Made by a program: the position numbers and the translations under genes. The notes below the pieces were generated by a model. It made no database searches. It was given only the letters and a program-made list of their open reading frames with translations, and was not told the DNA's origin. Positions 8,382 to 17,181 of a DNA stretch of 64,000 nucleotides are shown one piece after another; the stretch's first letter is position 1; each line of letters starts with the position of its first letter. This stretch comes from JALYTY01 sp964546935 (GTDB taxonomy: Bacteria; Vulcanimicrobiota; Vulcanimicrobiia; Vulcanimicrobiales; Vulcanimicrobiaceae). The DNA lies in NCBI GenBank assembly GCA_964546935.1, contig CAZJLJ010000012.1, positions 1 through 64,000 of the forward strand. The letters are read 5' to 3'.

Positions 8382-8882
8382 TTGACCTTCACCGATCTCG
8401 CTGTGGTTGGTGCTTGCGTGGCGGCGGCGTATTGCGACGTGCGGACTCACCGCATACCCAATGCGCTCTCCGCTGCGCTTTGCATCGGCGGCGCGGTCGC
8501 CGCTGCATGCCAAGGACCGTCCGCGTTCCTGGCATTCGCGGCGATTCTCGCGGTTCTATTATTCGCGGGCACGGTGCTTCACGCCGGTGGATTCATCGGC
8601 GGCGGAGACGTGAAACTGATAGCGGTCTCGTCCGCCGCAATTGGAGCTCACGAAGCCGTGCCTTTCCTCATTGCGACAGTTCTTTCGGGTGGCGTGCTTG
8701 CGCTGATCGTTGCCACGCGTCACGGTCAATTGCGCAGAACGATCGTTAACGTCGGTGCGCTTGCACTCCCGTTAATCGCCGGTGTTCCGCCGGCAAGGAT
8801 CTCCGACGGAACGAAAATGCCGTATGCGCTTGCGATTCTGGCCGGCGCACTTTTTGTAACGCTTTCGCATCTTTCAACCTAA
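8382..8882 (+). CDS. cpaA: Prepilin peptidase (CpaA/TadV, A24 family)
   Basis: A ~166-residue polytopic aspartic peptidase that removes the leader from Flp and TadE-type pilins. The two catalytic Asp are visible: AAYCDVRTHRIPN near the N-terminus and GFIGGGDVKLIAV in the middle (the GxGD signature). Five to six hydrophobic segments follow the family pattern. The start is uncertain: the TTG at 8382 directly follows the pilin stop and no Shine-Dalgarno is seen, so translation is probably coupled to the pilin. A second peptidase of the same family is encoded at 13496-14110. Confidence 0.88.
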   Translation: MTFTDLAVVGACVAAAYCDVRTHRIPNALSAALCIGGAVAAACQGPSAFLAFAAILAVLLFAGTVLHAGGFIGGGDVKLIAVSSAAIGAHEAVPFLIATVLSGGVLALIVATRHGQLRRTIVNVGALALPLIAGVPPARISDGTKMPYALAILAGALFVTLSHLST

Positions 8883-8894
8883 GCGGAGATTCCC

Positions 8895-9716
8895 ATGAAC
8901 GTTCGGCGAACGTCTCTCCTCATCGCGGTTCTGCTTGCAGTCGGCACCGGATGGCTGACGCTGAACTACCTCTCCGCGTTGAAATCGCAAAGTCAGGCGA
9001 GCGGTGCGCCTCGCGAAGTCATCGTCGCTGCTACGGAGATTCCGGCGCGCGCACCGATTACGCAAGCAATGCTGACGACAGTGATGCGGCCTTCTAGCGC
9101 CGTCGATCCGGATGCGATCACAAATCCGCAAAACCTTGTCGGGTCGCTGGCACTGATTACGATCCCGGCCGGCGCAACGATAACATCTTCGAAGATCGGA
9201 CGGCCCGCGACGGAAGCGCTTCCCGTGCGTTTGCAGCCCGGAATGCGCGCGGTTTCGATCGAGATCGACAAGGTTAAAGGTGTCAGCGGGCTGCTGCAAG
9301 CCGGCGATCGCGTTGATGTGATCTCCGTCCCGCAGAAGAACGCTTCGGAACCGCCGCCGGCTGCGACGATTTTGCGCGGATCACGCGTTCTGGCGATCGG
9401 CGATACGTTGGAATATTCCTCCGCAACACCGTCGCCGAACGAAGCAAATTCGACGACCGTGACGCTAGAAGTTACACCGTCGCAGGCGGATTTGCTCGCG
9501 ATGGCAGACGTGAATACGACTCTGCGTCTGGCGCTGCGTTCGCCGCGTGAAATGCCGAACTCATTGCCGGCCGAGGCGCTGCACTTTCCGCAACCGCAGA
9601 TGGCGCCGCAAGTCGCCCGCGATCCCGTGCAGACACCACGCCCACGAAGTGGTTACGTTTCCAGCGTTCCCATCATCAATGGAAGCGCCGGAGCGCAAGC
9701 CGAGGACGCGCCGTGA
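8895..9716 (+). CDS. cpaB: Flp pilus assembly protein CpaB/RcpC
   Basis: A 273-residue periplasmic protein anchored by an N-terminal helix (TSLLIAVLLAVGTGWLTLNY). It then has the SAF domain (VIVAATEIPARAPITQAML, residues ~42-100) and the RcpC domain (GMRAVSIEIDKVKGVSGLLQ, AGDRVDVISVP). CpaB/RcpC links the inner-membrane machine to the secretin. A ribosome site GGAG stands 6 bases before the ATG. Its stop overlaps the next gene's GTG (GTGA). Confidence 0.92.
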   Translation: MNVRRTSLLIAVLLAVGTGWLTLNYLSALKSQSQASGAPREVIVAATEIPARAPITQAMLTTVMRPSSAVDPDAITNPQNLVGSLALITIPAGATITSSKIGRPATEALPVRLQPGMRAVSIEIDKVKGVSGLLQAGDRVDVISVPQKNASEPPPAATILRGSRVLAIGDTLEYSSATPSPNEANSTTVTLEVTPSQADLLAMADVNTTLRLALRSPREMPNSLPAEALHFPQPQMAPQVARDPVQTPRPRSGYVSSVPIINGSAGAQAEDAP

Positions 9717-11794
9717 CGGCAAGCACTTTTGCGTTCGTCAACGCGAAGGGCGGAAGCGGCTCGACCACCATTTGCGCGCTGCTGGCGCATTTGGGACGTA
9801 ACGACGTTGCCGTGGTCGACGGCGATCTCACCGGACGCCGAAACACCGCGGTGCTCTTCGATGCAGTGCGCGCTCTTGATGCAGCGCGCGAGGCTTCACC
9901 CATTGCCTCGACCCGCGTCTCCGGCGTAACGCTCGCAGAAATCGCTCCGTCATTCGAGGCAGCCTTTACAGTATCGCTCGATGACGTTGAACGAACCGCT
10001 GCTACGTTGGATCAGAATGCGCAACTCGTGCTCGCCGACTTGCCGATTCCATTCGCCGCGCCGGTTCGCCCGTTCGCAGTGCGAGCAACGCGTTTCCTCA
10101 TTGTGCTGGAACCTACGCTTCTTGGCGTAACCAGCGCCCGCTCCATGCTGGACGATTTACGGCGCTTTGGCGTTCCTAGAACGCGAATGTTGCTTGTCAT
10201 CAACACGCGGTCGGGCGGCGCCAACCTTTCGCGACACGAAATCGAACGTTCGTTGGAGCTTCCCGTAGTCGCGGAGTTGCCGCCGAGCAGCGATCGTTCG
10301 TACCAAAAAGCAATGACGGCGTTCGAGCGCGTACTTCGCGGCATTCCGCCGGATTCACCGTTGCTGCTCTCGCCGTCCGCGCGTGATTTCGTCCAAGATC
10401 GACGCACGCAGCCGCGGGAGCCGGATGCACCGCGAATTGCGAACGCCAATGACGGCGCACCGCCGGCCGAATCTACAAAACGCAGTGCGGAAGTTATCAC
10501 TGCGCGCGAGCGCCTGAAGCTGAAGATTCACGAAGCCCTGGCTAAAAACGTCGATCTCCTCGACGCCAGCCGCGCTACGTCGGACGCGGCAAAGATGGCC
10601 GAGCTGCGGTCCAAGATCGATGAAGTCGCGCAGAAGATGCTTGCGGAGCATCCCAACGTCGACAGTGCAGAAGACGTAGCGGCGCTAAAAGCAGAGATCG
10701 TGAACGAAGCGCTGGGGCTCGGACCGCTCGAAGACTTGATGGCCGATCCGGCCGTCACGGAAATTATGGTGAACGGCCCCGCCAAAGTCTACATCGAACG
10801 TGGCGGTCGGATCGAACGTACCGTCAAGCGATTCACCAGCGATCAGCAACTGCGCCTCGTGATCGAGCGCATCATCGCGCCGCTTGGCCGGCGTCTCGAT
10901 GAATCGGTTCCGATGGTTGATGCGCGCCTGCCCGACGGATCCCGTGTAAACGCAATCATCGAGCCTCTTTCCATCGACGGCGCAACCCTAACGATTCGCC
11001 GGTTCGGCACGCGTCGTCTTACGGCCGCGGATTTAGTCGAGAAAGGCTCCGCGACCGAAGAGATGATCGATTTCATGCGCGCCTGTATCGAGGGGCGCCT
11101 GAACGTTGTTATCAGTGGCGGAACGGGCTCCGGAAAAACCACTTTCCTTAACATCCTTTCGAGCTACATTCCCGAGCGCGAACGAATCGTGACGATTGAA
11201 GACGCGGCCGAACTTTCTTTGAATCAGCCGCACGTAGTTCGCCTGGAAGCGCGCCCGGCTAACATCGAAGGCCGCGGCGAAATCAAGATCCGTGACCTGG
11301 TTCGGAATTCGCTGCGCATGCGCCCCGACCGTATCGTCGTCGGCGAATGCCGCGGCGGTGAAGCGCTCGATATGTTGCAAGCGATGAACACGGGGCACGA
11401 CGGCTCCCTCACAACGGCGCACGCCAACACGCCGCGCGACGCTCTTTCACGTTTGGAGACGATGGTGATGATGGCGGGATTCGACCTTCCCGTTCGCGCC
11501 ATTCGCGAGCAAATCGCCAGCGCCGTGGATGTGATCATTCAGACCGCGCGCATGCGCGACGGATCGAGAAAGATCACCAGCATCAGTGAAATCGTTGGTA
11601 TGGAAGGCGAAGTCGTAACGATGCAGGAGCTTGTGCGCTTTAGTTCACGCGGTGTCGATGCGGCCGGTAAAGTCCTCGGCGAGTTCCAATATACCGGCGT
11701 ACAACCGCAATCCATGTCACGCTTCGATGAATACGGTGTTGAGTTCGACGTACGCAAGCTTTCGGCGCTCGCATCGGCAGGTTCATTGTGGTAA
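9713..11794 (+). CDS. Fused TadZ/CpaE-like P-loop protein and TadA/CpaF secretion ATPase
   Basis: A 693-residue two-part protein. Residues 1 to ~230 form a MinD/CpaE-like domain with the deviant Walker A NAKGGSGSTT near the start and a VLADLP segment; in the Tad system TadZ/CpaE places the machine at the pole. After a charged linker comes a complete TadA/CpaF ATPase (residues ~270-690): GLGPLEDLMADPAVTEIMVN, Walker A GGTGSGKTT (~468-476), IEDAAELSLNQPHVV, the Asp box and the Walker B region IVVGECRGGEALDMLQA, and the His box TTAHANTP. These are normally two genes. No internal stop or new ribosome site separates them. The start GTG at 9713 overlaps the cpaB stop. Confidence 0.92.
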   Translation: MTASTFAFVNAKGGSGSTTICALLAHLGRNDVAVVDGDLTGRRNTAVLFDAVRALDAAREASPIASTRVSGVTLAEIAPSFEAAFTVSLDDVERTAATLDQNAQLVLADLPIPFAAPVRPFAVRATRFLIVLEPTLLGVTSARSMLDDLRRFGVPRTRMLLVINTRSGGANLSRHEIERSLELPVVAELPPSSDRSYQKAMTAFERVLRGIPPDSPLLLSPSARDFVQDRRTQPREPDAPRIANANDGAPPAESTKRSAEVITARERLKLKIHEALAKNVDLLDASRATSDAAKMAELRSKIDEVAQKMLAEHPNVDSAEDVAALKAEIVNEALGLGPLEDLMADPAVTEIMVNGPAKVYIERGGRIERTVKRFTSDQQLRLVIERIIAPLGRRLDESVPMVDARLPDGSRVNAIIEPLSIDGATLTIRRFGTRRLTAADLVEKGSATEEMIDFMRACIEGRLNVVISGGTGSGKTTFLNILSSYIPERERIVTIEDAAELSLNQPHVVRLEARPANIEGRGEIKIRDLVRNSLRMRPDRIVVGECRGGEALDMLQAMNTGHDGSLTTAHANTPRDALSRLETMVMMAGFDLPVRAIREQIASAVDVIIQTARMRDGSRKITSISEIVGMEGEVVTMQELVRFSSRGVDAAGKVLGEFQYTGVQPQSMSRFDEYGVEFDVRKLSALASAGSLW

Positions 11795-12651
11795 CCAACG
11801 TTCTGCCGTTCGGCATCGTTTTCGGCGTGATAGCGATCGCGTCTTTGGCGTTTTACGGCGTCTGGGAGCGCTTCTCGTCGCACAGCGTAAACCGCATGCG
11901 CAGCCTGACCGTGCAACTCGATCGCGCCGGCATCTACAGGAAGCCGGAAGAGCTTGTAATCTACGTTGCCGCCGTAGCCGCAGTGCTTTGGGTTCTGATC
12001 GCACTCCTCATGCGTCCGGGCATCGTGATCGGCTTATTGCTGCTCCCGGTTTGCGCCGCCGTTGCAATCGCCGGTTTCGTCGGCTTCGTCCGCGTCGCGG
12101 TGACCCGGCGGTTAAACGCCTTCGTACAGCAATTGGAGCTGGCGCTGCGTCTCATTGCCGGCGGTGTACGTGTCGGTCTCGGATTGCGCCAGGCATTGAC
12201 GATCGTCATCGAAGAGATGAAGGATCCCGCGCGTCACGAGTACATGCGTATCGTGGGACAAACGAACATCGGCATGAGCGTGTACGACGCGCTCGACGAT
12301 CTGGCGGAGCGCATGCCGAGCAACGAGACGCTCATGATGGCACGCGCAATTCGTATTCAATCGCAGACCGGCGGCGACTTGGGCAAAATTCTCGAGCATC
12401 TAGCCGACACCATCAAAGATCGGCGGCGCATTCAGCGCAAGATCAACGCAATGACGGCCGAGGGGCGAGCCAGCGCCGTTATACTCTCATTGCTTCCGCC
12501 CGGACTTGCCGGCTTCATCGTCCTTACGCAGCCGGCAATGGGACGCGCGCTCGTCTTCACCGATATCGGGCACATGGCGCTCGTCGTTGTCGCGATTCTG
12601 GAGGCTCTTGGAATCTTTTCTTTCATAAAAATTCTACAGGTCGACGTGTGA
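11788..12651 (+). CDS. tadB: Tad pilus inner-membrane protein TadB
   Basis: A 287-residue integral membrane protein with a T2SSF (GspF-type) domain. Membrane helices lie near the N-terminus and in pairs at residues ~55-100, then the cytoplasmic domain (FVQQLELALRLIAGGVRVGLGLRQAL, GGDLGKILEHLADTIKDR) and a C-terminal helix pair. TadB and TadC form the platform that the TadA ATPase drives. The start GTG at 11788 overlaps the end of the ATPase gene by 7 nt, and the stop shares one base with tadC. Confidence 0.92.
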   Translation: MVTNVLPFGIVFGVIAIASLAFYGVWERFSSHSVNRMRSLTVQLDRAGIYRKPEELVIYVAAVAAVLWVLIALLMRPGIVIGLLLLPVCAAVAIAGFVGFVRVAVTRRLNAFVQQLELALRLIAGGVRVGLGLRQALTIVIEEMKDPARHEYMRIVGQTNIGMSVYDALDDLAERMPSNETLMMARAIRIQSQTGGDLGKILEHLADTIKDRRRIQRKINAMTAEGRASAVILSLLPPGLAGFIVLTQPAMGRALVFTDIGHMALVVVAILEALGIFSFIKILQVDV

Positions 12652-13499
12652 TGGCGGTCGTCATTACATTGCTCGGGGCCGGCGCCGTCTTTTTGTTCGC
12701 TATCTCGCTCATCCCCGCAACGAGTCCGCTGACGCGTGCCCTGGAGGAGCTGAGCGCCCGTGGTTCCACTATGCGCGATCCTCAGAACGTGCGGCGCTTC
12801 GAAATGATGTTTTCGAAAGAACGGCGCGGGCGGCTGGAACGCAAATTGTTGGAAGCCGGCTGGTACACGGTTACGCCGGCGCGCATGGGCATGCGTATCG
12901 CCGCGGGCGGCGCCGCCGGTGTCGGCGCTGGTTTCGCCTTGTTAATTGTCGTTCATCCCAGCGTTCCGCTCGACGGCGTTTTGCTCGCGTTGCTTGGCGG
13001 TGCCGGTGCATATCTTCCGATCAGTGCGCTCGATCGTGCAATTGAAAAGCGAAAGAAGCAGGTACAGAAGACGCTTCCCGATCTACTCGACATGGTTGCG
13101 ACGACGGTGCAGGCGGGTCTTTCCGTGAACGCAGCGCTGGCGTATGCCGTCGATGCGGCGCCCGGCGCGCTTGGCGACGAAATCAAATCTGCGCTATCGG
13201 AAATACGGCTAGGACGATCCCGTGCAGATGCGTTAAAGGCTGCCGCCGACCGACTTGCGCACCAGCAATTTTCAACAACCGTTACAGCGATCGTCCAAGC
13301 AGAACGCCTGGGGACGAACATTTCTTACGTACTCGGCGAACTTGCAGAGGACGTACGCAATCACCGCATCATGCTGGTGGAAGAACATGCAGCAAAATTG
13401 CCTGTGAAGATGATCTTTCCACTCGCAGCTTTTCTCTTGCCTTCGCTCTTCGTGGTGATCTTCGGAGCGCTGGCTGCCAACTATTTCGCGCAAAAATGA
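12651..13499 (+). CDS. tadC: Tad pilus inner-membrane protein TadC
   Basis: A 282-residue T2SSF-domain protein paired with TadB. A first helix (VVITLLGAGAVFLFAISLI), a second hydrophobic block near residues 85-130, then the conserved domain (QKTLPDLLDMVATTVQAGLS, TNISYVLGELAEDVRNHR) and a terminal helix ending FGALAANYFAQK. The ATG at 12651 shares its A with the tadB stop (TGATG). The stop overlaps the next gene's ATG. A longer in-frame opening upstream lies inside tadB and is not used. Confidence 0.92.
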   Translation: MAVVITLLGAGAVFLFAISLIPATSPLTRALEELSARGSTMRDPQNVRRFEMMFSKERRGRLERKLLEAGWYTVTPARMGMRIAAGGAAGVGAGFALLIVVHPSVPLDGVLLALLGGAGAYLPISALDRAIEKRKKQVQKTLPDLLDMVATTVQAGLSVNAALAYAVDAAPGALGDEIKSALSEIRLGRSRADALKAAADRLAHQQFSTTVTAIVQAERLGTNISYVLGELAEDVRNHRIMLVEEHAAKLPVKMIFPLAAFLLPSLFVVIFGALAANYFAQK

Positions 13500-14110
13500 T
13501 GATTGTCGCCGCTGCACTAGGGGCCGTGTTTTTCGCCATCGCGGGGTTCATCGGTGTCCAGCTTGGCAATGCCGTAGCGGACACCATCGTTCGGTTTGAG
13601 GACGGCCCGGCTCCGGAAACGCCCCCCGTAATAGCACTGTTGCTTGGGTGCGCTGCAATAGGCGCGCTCTGCGCAACCCATACGTCGGTTCCGGCTCAAC
13701 TAGTGCTGGTTTCAATCGTCTGCGTTGCATTAGTCGCCATTTGGTGTTGTGACACGCGGACGGGGATCGTCCCCGATATCTTCACCCTCGTTCCACTGGC
13801 TTTGATCCTAGCCGTCGCGCTTTGGACACACGAATGGTGGATCTTCATCTCGGCGTTCATTCCTTTTCTTCCATTTGCGGCTGCGGCAGTTTTCTCACGC
13901 GGACGCGGCATGGGATGGGGCGACGTGAAGCTGGCAGCACTCGGCGGGGGCGTCTTAGGCGCACAACTTTCGCTCCTCGCCTTTGCAATTGCGTGCGTCG
14001 TTGCGGTTGCGCTCACGCGAAGAAAGAGCAGCGCACGTGGACCGATTGCATTTGCACCGTATTTAGCGGCTGCGATCGGTCTCGCCATTCCGCTTGGGAT
14101 GTGGAAATGA
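13496..14110 (+). CDS. Second A24-family prepilin peptidase
   Basis: A 204-residue polytopic membrane protein with both catalytic Asp of type IV prepilin peptidases: IWCCDTRTGIVPD (residues ~82-94) and GMGWGDVKLAALGGG (~140-154). It lacks the N-terminal methyltransferase domain of PilD, as is usual for the Tad type. It is longer than the CpaA-like enzyme at 8382-8882 because of one extra N-terminal helix. The two enzymes may divide the pilin and pseudopilin substrates, which is inference. Coupled to tadC (ATGATG) and to the DUF192 gene (ATGA). Confidence 0.88.
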   Translation: MMIVAAALGAVFFAIAGFIGVQLGNAVADTIVRFEDGPAPETPPVIALLLGCAAIGALCATHTSVPAQLVLVSIVCVALVAIWCCDTRTGIVPDIFTLVPLALILAVALWTHEWWIFISAFIPFLPFAAAAVFSRGRGMGWGDVKLAALGGGVLGAQLSLLAFAIACVVAVALTRRKSSARGPIAFAPYLAAAIGLAIPLGMWK

Positions 14111-14466
14111 AATACTACCGCCTGCTGAATTGCGAGAACGGTACGACGATCGGATTTGTCACTCGTGCTGTAAACCCGTTCGATCGAACGATTGGACTGC
14201 TACGCTCGCGTATCGTGCCGGCCGGACGGGGGATGTGGTTCGATGATTGCAGCGCCGTGCACACGCTTTTCATGGGTTGCGAGATCGACGTCGTCTTTCT
14301 AAACCGAGATTTGCGTATCGTGCAAATCGTACGTGGCGTACGTCCGAACCGCATTCTCGTTGCGCCGAACGCGCATGTTACGGTGGAGCTCGGAGCAGGT
14401 ACCGCCGAGCATACGAAACTGCGCTTCGGCGATCGGATCGATCTGGTGGAAGAAGACGCGGCCTAA
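14107..14466 (+). CDS. DUF192-family protein
   Basis: A 119-residue protein with the family's core: FDRTIGLLRSR early, the aromatic/Asp segment GMWFDDCSAVHTLFM, DVVFLNRDLRIVQIVRGVRP, then HVTVELGAGTAE and a final FGDRIDL. DUF192 proteins are small beta-barrel proteins of unknown function, usually exported, but this one has no obvious signal peptide. The ATG at 14107 overlaps the peptidase stop (ATGA) and its stop shares a base with the next start. DUF192 genes do recur beside Tad/type IV pilus genes; the role is unknown. Confidence 0.85.
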   Translation: MKYYRLLNCENGTTIGFVTRAVNPFDRTIGLLRSRIVPAGRGMWFDDCSAVHTLFMGCEIDVVFLNRDLRIVQIVRGVRPNRILVAPNAHVTVELGAGTAEHTKLRFGDRIDLVEEDAA

Positions 14467-15839
14467 TGAGGGCGGTGCTTTGGATCGCGTTGCTTATCGT
14501 GGCGCAATTCGGTATAACGGCGCTCGGAGTGCAGCATACCGAGGGCGACATCGCGTGGCAGCAATGGTTGGGCGCGTCGATTCTCGATGCGCATCAGCTT
14601 CCACGCTCGCTTGGCCATGAAACGTTCACGGCCGCGGGGGCGCCCTGGGTCGCACAGGAGTGGCTATTCAGTACGCTTCTGACGCTCGCAATACGGGGCG
14701 GCGTTTTCCCGATCTTTGCGTTTGCCATTGCTGTAGGTGCCGGCGTGACGCTGGTTTTATGCGCCATGCGCGCTCGTGTTCTGGGCGCTTCGTGGCCGTC
14801 GATCTGGATCGTTACAACTTGCACCGCAATCGCGATGGAGCAGATGTTCGGCATCCGCGCCCAAATCGCCGCGTGGCCGCTCTTTGCGTCGTTGCTGTTG
14901 TTCTTTGAATACGAGCAGCGAGTACGATGGTATAGCTTTGTCGTAGTCTTTTTTTGGGCGAACCTTCACGCGAGCGTCTTCCTAGCACCCGTATACGCGG
15001 CGCTCCGGGCACCGAAAGCGATGCTACTGGTTAGCGCTTGCGCCATTGCAACGTTGGTAACGCCCTTCGGATTCGGCTTATTCCTGTATGCTCTCCATTT
15101 GATTGAGAGCCCGATTCGCCATATGATCATCGAATGGCGTGCGCCACGTATCAGCGACCCGTCGTTCAGTTTAGGATTTGTTCCGGTCGCGGTAGCAGCA
15201 TGGGGCTCGACGATCGCCGATCGGCGGGCGATGCTGCGCCATCTTCCGGTCATGGCGTTCTTTACGGTATTTGCCTTTGGAGCGGTGCGGAACATTCCGC
15301 TAGCCACCATGGCTCTTGCTCCGTATGCAGCCTGCTTTCTAACGCATCTACTAAGCGATAACGCGCGCATTGTTGCGTTGCTTCGAGAAAGAGCGATAAC
15401 GGCGATCGCCGGTGCCGCTATCGCCGTGACGATTCCAATTATTGGGCTTCGCGCACAAGCGATTGAATCGCATGAACTTCCGAAATTGCCGGAACGCCAA
15501 GTTGCCGCAGCGGCGTTGCTTCCGGGTACGCGGCATCTCTTTTGCGAAGACTTCGGTTGGTGCAGTCTAGCTTTGAAATATTCGAACGTTCGTACTTTTA
15601 TCGACGGCCGCTGCGATCCGTTTCCCGTTCCACTGTGGGATGCGTATGACACGGTTCTTTCATCGAGCGAGCGGCGGATGTCGGTGTTGGATCGCTACGG
15701 GATCGATACGATCGTTGCAAAAAGCGATGGACGTCTCGATCGTGCCTTACGGGCTAACGGCGATTGGCGCGTCGTCCTTAGCGGGCGGTCGTACACGCTC
15801 TTTGCCCGCGAACGGCAGCGCGTGTCTTTGAATCTGTAA
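14466..15839 (+). CDS. Polytopic membrane protein, GT-C glycosyltransferase-like
   Basis: A 457-residue protein with about ten hydrophobic helices and a soluble C-terminal domain. An early acidic loop (HTEGDIAWQQWLGASIL) fits the first-loop position where GT-C enzymes carry catalytic acids. The tail has the pattern CEDFGWCSLALKY, VRTFIDGRCDPFP and a closing Asn-Gly-Asp-Trp-Arg strand, common in uncharacterised membrane proteins of environmental bacteria. The ATG at 14466 overlaps the previous stop by one base. The last 93 bases overlap the oppositely oriented GT87-like gene. A pilin- or envelope-glycan role is inferred from context. Confidence 0.7.
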   Translation: MRAVLWIALLIVAQFGITALGVQHTEGDIAWQQWLGASILDAHQLPRSLGHETFTAAGAPWVAQEWLFSTLLTLAIRGGVFPIFAFAIAVGAGVTLVLCAMRARVLGASWPSIWIVTTCTAIAMEQMFGIRAQIAAWPLFASLLLFFEYEQRVRWYSFVVVFFWANLHASVFLAPVYAALRAPKAMLLVSACAIATLVTPFGFGLFLYALHLIESPIRHMIIEWRAPRISDPSFSLGFVPVAVAAWGSTIADRRAMLRHLPVMAFFTVFAFGAVRNIPLATMALAPYAACFLTHLLSDNARIVALLRERAITAIAGAAIAVTIPIIGLRAQAIESHELPKLPERQVAAAALLPGTRHLFCEDFGWCSLALKYSNVRTFIDGRCDPFPVPLWDAYDTVLSSSERRMSVLDRYGIDTIVAKSDGRLDRALRANGDWRVVLSGRSYTLFARERQRVSLNL

Positions 15840-17165
15840 TGCAATACACGCGAGAATGATCAGGCCTGCCCATGTCGGCAATTTCGCGAACCACACCGCA
15901 ATGCCGGCGTAACGATCGTGGGCATGTACCCACGCCGCCCAGCCGGCTTCAGCAAAGGCGGGATCGAGGTGCGGCATTGGGAGATCGGCCGGCGAGCCCG
16001 GAAACCAGCTCGCGACGTTAAGGCCCGCTGCAACGACGGTTGAAGCGAGTCCAATTCGCAGCGACACGATGGGCGTTGTCTTCAGGGCGATCGTGGCCAC
16101 GATCGTCGCGGCAGCGGCGGCGAAAAGGACGAAAAACGGCGTGTGTATGGCGGCGCTCCACGGGATAGCAAGCAGAAGAAGCGCCGTGGCACTTAGCGTT
16201 CGTAGCCGGCCGTGGGACCATGTAAACAACAAGAGCGCCGCAGGTAAGGCCAGTGCCGTTTGCGCGATGTGCATGAAGGTCCCGCCAAAAAGAGCAAACG
16301 CCGGCGGAACGATCGCATAAGCGTCGAGCGAACGGGTAGAACGGGAAACTAGAGCTGCGGCCATAATTCCGCCGCCAAGCGCCAACGCATACGCCACGGT
16401 CCCGATTCCGAGTGCAAAACCCGGCATAACACCAAGTTGAGCGAGGACCCACGAGAAGCTGTACTGCGACGAACGCATTAATTCCGCAAGTGCGTGTTGC
16501 GGCAAGAGCTGCGTGAAGTACGTGACCGCTGCATCGTGTGCAAGCAATGCGTGAAGCGTAGCAAGCACGACGATCGCAAATGCGGCGCGGAGCCGCGTCG
16601 CCTCGATCCCTACGAGTGCAAGAAGAACGGGAAGGCCCACGTGCGGCTCGATCATCGCGATGGCGGCCCACGCTACCGCCGGGCCATAGGATCGACGACG
16701 CAGCGCTACGGCACACGCGCAACATGCCGCTAGAGCAATCGGTACGATTTCGCCGTACGGCAAGACCGTGAGGCCGAGCGGTAATGCGAAAGCCGCCAAT
16801 GCTGCCGCGGCAGACACACCGAGCTGCGCGCACGAACGCACGGCAAGTGCAACCGCTGCGAGAAGCATAAGTAACCACACGATGGTTGCGATTGCGATAG
16901 GCAGCATCGAGAGCAGCGCAAAGGGGACGAAGGCATACCCGGGAAGCGGCGCAGGTAACGCGACGCCGTCGCGCGCGCTGTAGATTCGTGCAGGCGCAGG
17001 CGACGATTCGCATGCGTAAAGTGGTGCAGCTAGATACGGATTTCCGCCGTGAAGCACGACCGAACCACCGCAAACGAACGCACGGAAATCCCCGAAGAGC
17101 GAACCGTCGTGCGCGGCCCTCGTAAAACCCGCAGCAAACGCTGCAAGCGCAAGAGCGAAGGCCAG
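15747..17165 (-). CDS. GT87-like (DUF2029) polyprenyl-sugar-dependent membrane glycosyltransferase
   Basis: A polytopic protein of ~430-470 residues with about ten hydrophobic helices. The N-terminal loop reads GDFRAFVCGGSVVLHGGNPY, matching the family's conserved aromatic/Asp loop followed by GxNPY. Downstream are MIEPHVGLPVLLALVG-like segments typical of alpha-mannosyl/arabinosyl GT87 enzymes. The first conventional start, a GTG at 17057, lies inside that conserved loop and would remove the first helix. Homologous-looking sequence continues upstream to about 17190 without ATG, GTG or TTG, so I propose a non-standard start such as CTG at 17165. The 3' end overlaps the convergent membrane-protein gene by 93 bases. 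Confidence 0.72.
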   Translation of the reverse strand: MAFALALAAFAAGFTRAAHDGSLFGDFRAFVCGGSVVLHGGNPYLAAPLYACESSPAPARIYSARDGVALPAPLPGYAFVPFALLSMLPIAIATIVWLLMLLAAVALAVRSCAQLGVSAAAALAAFALPLGLTVLPYGEIVPIALAACCACAVALRRRSYGPAVAWAAIAMIEPHVGLPVLLALVGIEATRLRAAFAIVVLATLHALLAHDAAVTYFTQLLPQHALAELMRSSQYSFSWVLAQLGVMPGFALGIGTVAYALALGGGIMAAALVSRSTRSLDAYAIVPPAFALFGGTFMHIAQTALALPAALLLFTWSHGRLRTLSATALLLLAIPWSAAIHTPFFVLFAAAAATIVATIALKTTPIVSLRIGLASTVVAAGLNVASWFPGSPADLPMPHLDPAFAEAGWAAWVHAHDRYAGIAVWFAKLPTWAGLIILACIALQIQRHALPFAGKERVRPPAKDDAPIAVSP

Positions 17166-17181
17166 CGTTAGGGCGACGCGG

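Noticed and set aside
11631..13499. A 622-codon frame across tadA, tadB and tadC
   Set aside because: Its first ~340 codons are Arg/Ser-rich shadow of tadB. Only the last 282 codons, starting at 12651, are the real tadC.
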